Shown here: positions 8,072 through 13,162 of the stretch, piece by piece | How the letters are laid out: each line of letters starts with the position of its first letter | How positions within the stretch are numbered: position 1 is the stretch's first letter | NCBI GenBank assembly: GCA_020720965.1 | Contig: DYNS01000033.1 | Span: 1 to 13,543, forward strand | Source: Anaerolinea sp. | Lineage (GTDB): Bacteria > Chloroflexota > Anaerolineae > Anaerolineales > Villigracilaceae | Reading direction: 5' to 3' | DNA: 13,543 nucleotides | The notes under the pieces: generated by a model | What the model was told of the DNA's origin: nothing | Databases searched by the model: none | What the model saw: the letters and a program-made list of their open reading frames with translations, nothing else | Made by a program: the position numbers and the translations under genes

Positions 8072-8110
8072 AAAAGGCTGAAAGGACATCCTACTTCCCA
8101 TCAGCCTTTT
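8072..8110 (-). other. Stem-loop between nuoA and nuoH (possible attenuator, processing site or weak terminator)
   Basis: A perfect 10-bp inverted repeat, AAAAGGCTGA at 8072-8081 and TCAGCCTTTT at 8101-8110, encloses a 19-nt loop. It fills most of the 79-nt gap between nuoA and nuoH, by far the longest gap in an otherwise tightly packed cluster. On the minus-strand transcript the 3' arm ends in four U, so partial termination or RNA processing is possible. The long loop and short U run argue against a strong terminator. Confidence 0.5.
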
Positions 8111-8126
8111 AATTTCTGGTCGAAAA

Positions 8127-8483
8127 CTAAGCCCATTCCAACATTCCCTTGCGCCAGGTATAAAACAACCCCGCCAAAAGAATGAGGATGAAGATAATCC
8201 CCTCCACCAAAACAAACACAGGCAAGGCATTAAGAGACACCGCCCAGGGGAAAAGGAACACCGTTTCCACATCGAAAACCAAAAAAACCAGCGCAAAAAC
8301 ATAATACTGCGCCTTAAACTGCACCCAACTATCGCCAACCGTTTCCATACCGCACTCATAGGTGCTTTGCTTAATGGGGTTGGGTTTCTTGGGCGCAATA
8401 AACGCCGCTATTGCAAGCGGCGCAACGGGAATGAGCATCCCTATAAGGAGAAAAAGACCTATATATATCCAGGGATTTTGCAT
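8127..8483 (-). CDS. nuoA: NADH-quinone oxidoreductase subunit A (NuoA)
   Basis: A 118-residue, three-helix subunit at the quinone-side junction of complex I. The family signature is complete: YECGMETVGDSWVQF in the loop after TM1, then FKAQYYVFALVFLVFDVET with the conserved acidic pair of TM2. Length is normal. The start is ATG at 8483, because AAAGGAG lies 6 nt upstream and TM1 follows directly. An upstream in-frame ATG at 8516 would add 11 residues unlike the family and has no ribosome site. It is the first gene of the cluster. The next gene is nuoH rather than the usual nuoB. Confidence 0.97.
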   Translation of the reverse strand: MQNPWIYIGLFLLIGMLIPVAPLAIAAFIAPKKPNPIKQSTYECGMETVGDSWVQFKAQYYVFALVFLVFDVETVFLFPWAVSLNALPVFVLVEGIIFILILLAGLFYTWRKGMLEWA

Positions 8484-8500
8484 AAAAACTCCTTTGAAGT

Positions 8501-8518
8501 TTGGGGCATTTATCACAA
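8501..8518. promoter_or_regulatory. Possible degenerate third operator upstream of nuoA
   Basis: The sequence TTGGGGCATTTATCACAA has one perfect half-site (TCACAA at 8513-8518) and a poor partner in the right register. It sits just upstream of the nuoA ribosome binding site. Because only one arm matches the two better palindromes farther upstream, it may be chance. Confidence 0.25.
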
Positions 8519-8536
8519 AACGGGCAAAGAGATTTT

Positions 8537-8542
8537 ATCATA
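8537..8542 (-). promoter_or_regulatory. Alternative -10 box for the nuo operon
   Basis: TATGAT on the minus strand, about 54 nt before the nuoA ATG. No good -35 is seen at the right distance. If it is used, transcription would start near 8530, and the palindrome at 8583-8596 would be centred near -60, a position used by CRP-class activators. Confidence 0.3.
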
Positions 8543-8582
8543 GGGATTTTGGCGGCAAAACTTACCCATGTATGTTTTTGGG

Positions 8583-8596
8583 GTGATATTTGTCAC
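8583..8596. promoter_or_regulatory. Palindromic operator B upstream of nuoA
   Basis: GTGATATTTGTCAC, i.e. GTGA-N6-TCAC. Read on the minus strand its core is GTGACAAATATCAC, which matches 13 of 14 bases of operator A at 8625-8638 read on the plus strand. Its centre is 42 bp from that of operator A. This fits a dimeric regulator of the Rex or CRP/FNR kind. Which one cannot be told from this window. Confidence 0.55.
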
Positions 8597-8622
8597 GTAT
8601 TTGATTTGCTTATAAGGAAAGA

Positions 8623-8640
8623 TTGTGACAAACATCACAA
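8623..8640. promoter_or_regulatory. Palindromic operator A upstream of nuoA (Rex-like or CRP/FNR-like)
   Basis: TTGTGACAAACATCACAA is an 18-bp interrupted palindrome with perfect six-base arms TTGTGA and TCACAA. The arms and total length equal the Rex operator (TTGTGAA-N4-TTCACAA) except for the two inner arm bases. The TGTGA-N6-TCACA core also equals the CRP consensus. It lies directly against a TATAAT box, so a bound protein would cover the start site predicted from that box. Rex senses NADH/NAD+ and controls nuo genes in some bacteria, so the context favours it slightly. Confidence 0.6.
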
Positions 8641-8646
8641 ATTATA
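8641..8646 (-). promoter_or_regulatory. Likely -10 box of the nuo operon promoter
   Basis: A perfect TATAAT on the minus strand, between the upstream terminator and operator A. A start point near 8634 would give a leader of about 150 nt before nuoA. The -35 is weak: TTTGCC with a 16-nt spacer, inside the terminator hairpin, is the nearest candidate. That weakness could mean that an activator is needed. Confidence 0.45.
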
Positions 8647-8650
8647 AGAA

Positions 8651-8676
8651 GAAAAAAAGCGGGGCAAACGCCCCGC
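8651..8676 (-). terminator. Rho-independent terminator after the 240-residue lipoprotein gene
   Basis: On the minus strand, a perfect 7-bp GC stem (GCGGGGC / GCCCCGC, 8670-8676 with 8659-8665) with a 4-nt loop is followed by seven T (8652-8658). It lies 13 nt beyond the stop of the lipoprotein gene and insulates it from the nuo promoter. Confidence 0.92.
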
Positions 8677-8689
8677 ATCCTGCTCCCGC

Positions 8690-9412
8690 TTAGGCGGTTT
8701 TACGCCGCCGATTCCACAACCATTTAATCACATCCTCAAAAAAGGGCAGCCCAACCACAACCCCCAACGCCGAACCAGCCAACCCCAACATGCGTGCCGC
8801 ATCTGCGCCCAAGCCAAAGAAGGTTTGGGTTTCAATTTCAATCACCTGCGCCGAAAGCGCCTGCCGACTCTCCGGGCTGCCGTCTTTTGGCACAAAGCGC
8901 AAGTAAAACCAAACCGTACCACGAGACTTACCCACCTCGCCAGAACGGATGCTCCAATAAAACAATACTTTCTGCCCCGGCAGCAGGGTCTCGCTCACAA
9001 CACCGCTGGGGCTAACGTCCATCCCTGCCATATCCAACCGGGCTTCGGCGAGGACGTTATGGGTGGCGTATAGGTTGGGGATGATGACGACCTGCCCGGT
9101 GGTGGTGTTGCCGTTTATCCCTGCGGTGGGGGTCAGGTTGCCGAGCGAATCCACCTCCAGGGTGAGGCGCACAACATCTGCATCCCCTGCCCGCAAAACA
9201 GGAGGAAATTCCAGGGTGAGCATTCGCTCCTCCGGGATGGCAGGCGGCAGAATGACAGCCGGAGGCAGGGCGGTGGCTTCTGGCTGGGCTGGCGAGCGGG
9301 TCGGCTCCTCGGCAGAAGGGGCGGAGCCGCCGCAAGAGGTGAGCAGACCGATGAACAGGGCAGAGAGCGCCAATAAGCGCAAAATATGCAGGAGGGCGGG
9401 GGGTGTTTTCAT
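8690..9412 (-). CDS. Lipoprotein of unknown function with a C-terminal membrane helix
   Basis: I do not recognise this 240-residue protein. It has a lipoprotein signal: a basic N-terminus, hydrophobic residues 8-23 and lipobox LTSC with C27. A Pro/Ala/Ser/Glu-rich linker follows (about 30-60), then a domain of about 130 residues (about 65-195) with alternating hydrophobic and polar residues that looks beta-rich (for example VRLTLEVDSLGNLTPT and GTVWFYLRFVPKDG). It ends with a hydrophobic segment (about 205-226) and a basic tail WNRRRKTA. It may therefore be tethered at both ends, by lipid and by helix. The ATG at 9412 has no clear ribosome site but lies 3 nt after the stop of the preceding small gene, which suggests translational coupling. 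A terminator follows it. Function is unknown. Confidence 0.8.
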   Translation of the reverse strand: MKTPPALLHILRLLALSALFIGLLTSCGGSAPSAEEPTRSPAQPEATALPPAVILPPAIPEERMLTLEFPPVLRAGDADVVRLTLEVDSLGNLTPTAGINGNTTTGQVVIIPNLYATHNVLAEARLDMAGMDVSPSGVVSETLLPGQKVLFYWSIRSGEVGKSRGTVWFYLRFVPKDGSPESRQALSAQVIEIETQTFFGLGADAARMLGLAGSALGVVVGLPFFEDVIKWLWNRRRKTA

Positions 9413-9415
9413 GTT

Positions 9416-9619
9416 TTAGAGGGGAGAATGCTGCCAAACGGCGGGCAAGGAGGCAGCGGGGAAAGGCAGGCAACCTTGAGGGGCGGGCAGTTGCATTTCG
9501 GTGGGAAGAATCGGTTGGCGGCGAATTTCTCGCTGTGGCGGTGCAAATCCCCACAGGAGCAGGGCGAGAGAAAGGCAAAGGATAAAAAGGGCAAGGGTTG
9601 CTTGAACTGTTTTTCTCAT
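9416..9619 (-). CDS. Small membrane-anchored protein of unknown function
   Basis: A 67-residue protein with one N-terminal hydrophobic helix (about residues 7-25) after MRKTVQ, then a short Pro/Gln/Leu-rich tail containing IRRQPILPTEMQLPAP. There is no lipobox, so it is more likely a signal anchor, exporting the tail. Evidence that the gene is real is threefold: a good promoter (TTGCCC, 18 nt, TATAAT) placed so that transcription would start at or next to its ATG; a stop 3 nt before the next gene's ATG; and the lack of a ribosome site for that next gene, which makes coupling necessary. I do not recognise the family. It may work together with the downstream lipoprotein at the cell surface. Confidence 0.6.
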   Translation of the reverse strand: MRKTVQATLALFILCLSLALLLWGFAPPQREIRRQPILPTEMQLPAPQGCLPFPAASLPAVWQHSPL

Positions 9620-9625
9620 AACTTC

Positions 9626-9655
9626 ATTATACAGAATACGGGGCAAATGGGGCAA
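9626..9655 (-). promoter_or_regulatory. Promoter of the small-protein/lipoprotein operon (likely leaderless)
   Basis: Minus-strand TTGCCC (9650-9655), an 18-nt spacer and TATAAT (9626-9631). The ATG at 9619 begins 6 nt after the -10 box, so the transcript should start at or next to the start codon. No Shine-Dalgarno sequence is present, which agrees with leaderless translation. Confidence 0.6.
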
Positions 9656-9666
9656 AATGGGCAAGG

Positions 9667-9672
9667 TATAAT
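9667..9672 (+). promoter_or_regulatory. -10 box of the tgt operon (likely leaderless)
   Basis: Plus-strand TATAAT ending 7 nt before the ATG at 9680, with no Shine-Dalgarno sequence between. No convincing -35 is seen. The ATG at 9671 overlaps this box, so it could not be in the mRNA if the box is used. That settles the tgt start at 9680. Confidence 0.55.
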
Positions 9673-9679
9673 GCCAGGC

Positions 9680-10810
9680 ATGTTTGAATTTACTCTCCAT
9701 TCCAAAGAAGGGCAGGCGCGGACGGGCGTTTTTAGTACGCCGCACGGCGCTTTGCAAACCCCGGTTTTTGCCCCGGTTGGCACACAAGCAACAGTGAAGT
9801 TGCTGACCCCAGAGCATTTGCGCGGCATTGGTGCCTCGCTCGTGCTTTCCAACACCTATCATCTCTATTTGCGCCCCGGCGATGCCCTGGTGCGGGAGAT
9901 GGGCGGTTTGCACGAGTTTATGCAGTGGCAGAACCCCATGCTGACCGATTCTGGCGGGTTTCAGGTCTTTTCTCTCTCGAATACACGCAAGGTAGACGAG
10001 GAGGGGGTGACGTTTAAGAGCCACATAGACGGCTCGATGCACCGTTTTACGCCAGAGCGTTCCATTGAAATTCAAAATAACCTGGGGGCGGATATTATTA
10101 TGGCGTTTGATGAGTGCGCCGACCCTCACGATGAGGCTTACATCGTCAAGGCAATGGAGCGCACCCATCGCTGGGCAGAGCGTTCGCTCAAGGCGCATCG
10201 CCGCCCCGACCAGGCTTTGTTTGGGATTGTGCAGGGCGGGGTAAACCCAGGCTTGCGCGCCCGCTCGGCGGAGTTTATTGCCAGCCTGCCCTTCCCTGGC
10301 ATTGCCATTGGCGGGCTTTCGGTGGGGGAAACCAAAGAGGAAATGCACCAAACCCTGGAGGTGGTCACTCCCCTTTTGCCGGAAGACAAGCCACGTTATC
10401 TGATGGGAGTTGGCACACCAGAAGATTTGATTAATGGGGTGCTGCGCGGGGTGGATATTTTTGATTGCGTCCTGCCCACCCGCCTGGCACGACATCATGC
10501 CGCTTTTTCGCCGGAGGGGCGTTTGAACTTGATGAATGCCTCGTTTGCGCGGGATAAGCGCCCCATTGATGAAACCTGCGACTGTTACACCTGCCGCACC
10601 TTTACACGCGGCTACCTGCGACATTTGATTGTGGCGAAGGAACTCCTCGCCGGAACGTTGATTTCCATTCACAACCTGAGGGCGCTCATCCGGCTGATGG
10701 AGCAAATTCGGGGGCTGATTGAGGCAGGCGTTTTTGAGAGTCAAGCCCCTCAACTGCTGGCGCAGTGGGGCAATAACGCCAAACGCCAGGCAAAGGACGA
10801 AAAAGCATGA
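9680..10810 (+). CDS. tgt: Queuine tRNA-ribosyltransferase (tRNA-guanine transglycosylase)
   Basis: This enzyme exchanges guanine-34 of GUN-anticodon tRNAs for a 7-deazaguanine base (preQ1 in most bacteria), a step of queuosine synthesis in the cytosol. At 376 residues it has the family's usual length. Seen are D90 in LTDSGGFQVFSL, D144 in MAFDEC, QGGV (185-188), AIGGLSVGE (209-217), the nucleophile D262 in FDCVLPTR, and the zinc site C300, C302, C305 and H331. After FDCVLPTR the sequence reads LARHHAAF where many bacterial enzymes have a version of NARNG, a modest variation. The start at 9680 (MFEFTLHSK) is preferred over ATG 9671 (MPGMFEF), which overlaps the promoter -10 box. The longer in-frame reading from 9386 is antisense to the small gene and is rejected. 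The stop overlaps the uppP start by 4 bp (ATGA). Confidence 0.97.
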   Translation: MFEFTLHSKEGQARTGVFSTPHGALQTPVFAPVGTQATVKLLTPEHLRGIGASLVLSNTYHLYLRPGDALVREMGGLHEFMQWQNPMLTDSGGFQVFSLSNTRKVDEEGVTFKSHIDGSMHRFTPERSIEIQNNLGADIIMAFDECADPHDEAYIVKAMERTHRWAERSLKAHRRPDQALFGIVQGGVNPGLRARSAEFIASLPFPGIAIGGLSVGETKEEMHQTLEVVTPLLPEDKPRYLMGVGTPEDLINGVLRGVDIFDCVLPTRLARHHAAFSPEGRLNLMNASFARDKRPIDETCDCYTCRTFTRGYLRHLIVAKELLAGTLISIHNLRALIRLMEQIRGLIEAGVFESQAPQLLAQWGNNAKRQAKDEKA

Positions 10811-11616
10811 ACTTTTTACAGGCTGTCTTTTTGGGAGCCATTCAGGGGCTCACCGAATTTATTCCGGTTTCATCCACAGCGCACCTGCTCATCGGTCAGC
10901 AGGTGATGGGTTTGCCCGCCAGCGAGGCAACTTTTTCGTTTTTGGTCATTGTGCAGTGGGGGACTCTCGTTTCGCTGTTTGTGTTTTATTGGCAAGACCT
11001 CACCTCCATTGCCCTGGCAATGCTGCGCTTCCGCACCCCCAGCCCGGAAAGAGACCTGGGCTTTTACATCCTCCTGGCAACCCTGCCCGCCCTGCTCATT
11101 GGCTACCTGCTAAAGGACGTGGTGGAAATTCTCTTTCGGCAGCCGCTGTTGGAGGCGGCAATTCGCCTGCTGACCGCCGCCGTGCTGCTCGCCGCCGCCG
11201 AAAAGTTCGGCAGCCGCCAAAAAAGCCTGACGGCAATGACCTGGTGGGACGCGCTGATTGTGGGGCTTTTTCAGGTTGTGGCAGTTTTTCCGGGGGCTTC
11301 GCGCAGCGGAACAACCATCAGCGGCGGCATGTTGCGCGGGTTGGATAGGGCAAGCGCGGCGCGGTTCGCTTTTCTCATGTCGGTGCCGGTGCTGTTTGCG
11401 GCAGGCGCGTATGAACTGCTGGACGTGGCGCAAATGCCGGGCTTGGGCAGCTTTTTGCCGGGTTTGGCAGCCGGATTCATCAGCGCGGCAGTGGTCGGTT
11501 GGATTTCCATTCGATGGCTGGTGCATTACCTCAGTCATAATTCTTTGTACCACTTTGCCCTGTACTGCGCCGTCATGGGCGGGGTGTGCGGCGCTGCCTA
11601 TTGGGTGGGAGGATGA
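10807..11616 (+). CDS. uppP: Undecaprenyl-diphosphatase (UppP/BacA)
   Basis: An integral membrane phosphatase that converts undecaprenyl diphosphate to the monophosphate, recycling the lipid carrier for peptidoglycan and other wall polymers. Overproduction of the family gives bacitracin resistance. The 269 residues match the family. Motif 1 is QGLTEFIPVSSTAHL (13-27), with catalytic E17 and H26. The E. coli enzyme has a second glutamate where Q13 stands here, and glutamine at this site is, as I recall, common elsewhere. Motif 2 is FPGASRSGTT (161-170), with R166. Several TM helices are evident. It overlaps tgt by 4 bp upstream and the following lipoprotein gene by 4 bp downstream, so the three are likely one coupled operon. 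Confidence 0.96.
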   Translation: MNFLQAVFLGAIQGLTEFIPVSSTAHLLIGQQVMGLPASEATFSFLVIVQWGTLVSLFVFYWQDLTSIALAMLRFRTPSPERDLGFYILLATLPALLIGYLLKDVVEILFRQPLLEAAIRLLTAAVLLAAAEKFGSRQKSLTAMTWWDALIVGLFQVVAVFPGASRSGTTISGGMLRGLDRASAARFAFLMSVPVLFAAGAYELLDVAQMPGLGSFLPGLAAGFISAAVVGWISIRWLVHYLSHNSLYHFALYCAVMGGVCGAAYWVGG

Positions 11617-12230
11617 AACCCGCCTGGCTCTGGATTCTGACCGCGCTGCTGACGGCTTGCCGCCCGCTGGAGGCTTCGCCTGCGCCCCCCAGCCTGCTTC
11701 CGTTTTACATCAGCCCGGCGGCGGAAAGGTGGCGGCAACCCGCCTACGATTGCGCAGCGGCGCAAGGGATTGCGCTGGAACAATCCAGCCCGGCAAAGGC
11801 GATTCTTCTCATCGGCTTGGGAGAGGTCGGTTCTCCCGCCTACCTCCTGGGCGAAGAGGAAATCTGGGTGGTGGGCGGGCAAAATGTGGGGGCGGTAGAA
11901 ACGGCGGAAGAAGCGCAGGCTTTGCTTCAGTTTGGAGAAGAAGTTTGGGTGTTCGCCCCCGAAACAGATGTGCAGATTCTTTTTGAGCAGGGATTCATGC
12001 AGGGCGCTCCGTTAAGCAATGGGGCAAGGCTGGCGGCAAACCCGCAGGAGATGATTACCCATCTTTCCGCCACTGCCGAGGCAGTGGGGATTTTGCCGGG
12101 TTGGTGGCTGCAAGGAGCGGTGCAGAAGGTTTTTAGAGCGGTAACGGCTCCGGCGCTGGCACATGTTTCCGGTTCGCACCCGGCGGCGGAGGCGATTGTG
12201 GCTTGTTTACAGGCTGCGGGCGAGGATTAA
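11613..12230 (+). CDS. Putative lipoprotein, possibly periplasmic-binding-protein-like
   Basis: A 205-residue exported lipoprotein with a short signal (MKPAWLWILTALLTAC), lipobox LTAC and acylated C16. The mature part has alternating strands and helices. The stretch EIWVVGGQNVGAVETAEEAQ (83-102), then EEVWVFAPETDVQILF (109-124) and TAEAVGILPGWW (154-165), resembles the layout of small PstS-like substrate-binding domains, in which a run such as GAIGYLP closes the ligand cleft. This is a weak, fold-level resemblance only, and no ligand can be named. It starts at ATG 11613 within GGGAGGATGA, overlapping the uppP stop by 4 bp, and its last 24 bases overlap the 3' end of the convergent kinase gene. 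Confidence 0.7.
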   Translation: MKPAWLWILTALLTACRPLEASPAPPSLLPFYISPAAERWRQPAYDCAAAQGIALEQSSPAKAILLIGLGEVGSPAYLLGEEEIWVVGGQNVGAVETAEEAQALLQFGEEVWVFAPETDVQILFEQGFMQGAPLSNGARLAANPQEMITHLSATAEAVGILPGWWLQGAVQKVFRAVTAPALAHVSGSHPAAEAIVACLQAAGED

Positions 12231-13106
12231 AGCCCCCCAAGCAGGTTCTTCCTCTTTTTTCCAATCCAATTGAATTTGTCTTTGCTCCACTTCCCGCCGC
12301 AACAGGGCGGGGAGGATTTCGCCATGCAACAATACGCCGCCGGTGTAAGCAAGCGGAATGCTCCCCACAGGACGAATTTGGCGGTGAAGGCTTTGAAGCG
12401 CGTCTGCCAGGTCTTGGGAGGCTTGGCGCAGGATGGCGAGGGCGGCAGAATCGCCTGCGGCGGCGGCTTTTTCCACTTCTTCTGCCAGGGATGCAATTTG
12501 GACGCGGGGGTTGGCAGCCTGGTAAAGGTTGGGAATGAGTTGGGGCGGGGTTTGCAGTTGAAGGCGGGCGAGCAGCAAGTCGGTGAGAAGGGTGGGCTGG
12601 GCGCGTCCGTCATGGGCTTGGGCTGCGGCGCGTAAAGCGGCAGCGCCGAGGGCGAACCCGCTGCCTTCGTCCCCGAAGAGATAGCCCCAGCCCCCGGCGC
12701 GAATCAGGTCGCCGGTGAGGGTGCGCCCGTAGGCAATGGAGCCGGTTCCGCTGATGAGGGCGAGGGCTGCGCCTTGCGGGGCGGCGGCGGCAAGGAGGAT
12801 TTCGGCATCCGTCAGGATTTGGATGTTTGCGCCGGGGTAGCGGGTTTGTGCCCAGGCGTAAAAGCGCAGGCGGTCTTCCGGGCGACCCGCGCCGGAAAGC
12901 CCCAAAACAGCCCGAAAAACTTCCGGCACGGGGGAGGCAAAGGCTTGCCGAATGGCTTCTTCCAGGGCGGCGCAGGCGACAGAGAAGCCAACCGCGTTAA
13001 GGTTGGATGAACCGGAAACGCCCCGCCCCAGCAGGTTGCCGTGTTGGTCTGCGAGCAGGGCGAGGGTTTTTGTCCCGCCGCCGTCTATGCCGAGGAGGAG
13101 TGTCAT
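12207..13106 (-). CDS. BadF/BadG/BcrA/BcrD-family sugar kinase (likely N-acetylglucosamine / N-acetylmuramic acid kinase)
   Basis: An ASKHA-fold ATP-dependent kinase of 299 residues. Seen are the phosphate-1 motif GIDGGGTKT (6-14), GLSGAG (69-74), the probable catalytic D100 in LTDAE, the phosphate-2 motif ISGTGS (118-123), GGWGYLFGDEGSG (138-150), typical of GlcNAc-type kinases of this family, and the adenosine motif TGGV (255-258). It lies 34 nt downstream of murQ on the same strand. Clostridial MurK, a member of this family, phosphorylates both MurNAc and GlcNAc from the recycled wall, so a MurK-like role feeding MurQ is the best inference. A plain GlcNAc kinase or another amino-sugar kinase is possible. 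The ATG at 13106 has no clear ribosome site. The 3' end overlaps the convergent lipoprotein gene by 24 bp. Confidence 0.9.
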   Translation of the reverse strand: MTLLLGIDGGGTKTLALLADQHGNLLGRGVSGSSNLNAVGFSVACAALEEAIRQAFASPVPEVFRAVLGLSGAGRPEDRLRFYAWAQTRYPGANIQILTDAEILLAAAAPQGAALALISGTGSIAYGRTLTGDLIRAGGWGYLFGDEGSGFALGAAALRAAAQAHDGRAQPTLLTDLLLARLQLQTPPQLIPNLYQAANPRVQIASLAEEVEKAAAAGDSAALAILRQASQDLADALQSLHRQIRPVGSIPLAYTGGVLLHGEILPALLRREVEQRQIQLDWKKEEEPAWGALILARSL

Positions 13107-13117
13107 GGGCAGGGGTT

Positions 13118-13162
13118 AGTGGTCAGCGGGCATGCTGTCACTATGACTGCCCACTATCCACT
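13118..13162. repeat. Nested palindrome across the murQ stop codon and the murQ-kinase gap
   Basis: Three pairs of arms are nested: AGTGG (13118-13122) with CCACT (13158-13162), GGGCA (13128-13132) with TGCCC (13148-13152), and GTCA (13137-13140) with TGAC (13144-13147), the last enclosing the three bases of the murQ stop codon. On the minus strand it also reads as imperfect 6-7-base units (CAGTGGA, TAGTGGG, CAGTCA, TAGTGA). It could be an RNA structure that alters kinase expression, or a degenerate intergenic repeat. Confidence 0.4.

Noticed and set aside
8048..8398. N-terminal extension of nuoH back to 8398
   Set aside because: It overlaps nuoA out of frame and does not resemble NuoH. The ATG at 8047 has GAGGAGCG upstream.
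1..8483. An Mrp antiporter or a membrane-bound hydrogenase instead of complex I
   Set aside because: NuoA, NuoH, NuoJ and NuoK all carry complex I signatures, and no hydrogenase or Mrp-specific gene is present.
8583..8640. The paired palindromes as a CRISPR fragment or a terminator
   Set aside because: There are only two units, in inverted orientation, without uniform spacers. The arms are AT-rich with no T run, and the real terminator lies next to them at 8651-8676.
9671..9682. tgt start at ATG 9671
   Set aside because: This ATG overlaps the TATAAT box (9667-9672), and MFEFTLHSK from 9680 matches where the family begins.
9416..10753. A 445-residue minus-strand open frame antisense to tgt
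   Set aside because: Only its last 67 codons (from 9619) make a sensible protein with promoter support. The rest mirrors tgt, whose catalytic motifs are complete on the plus strand.
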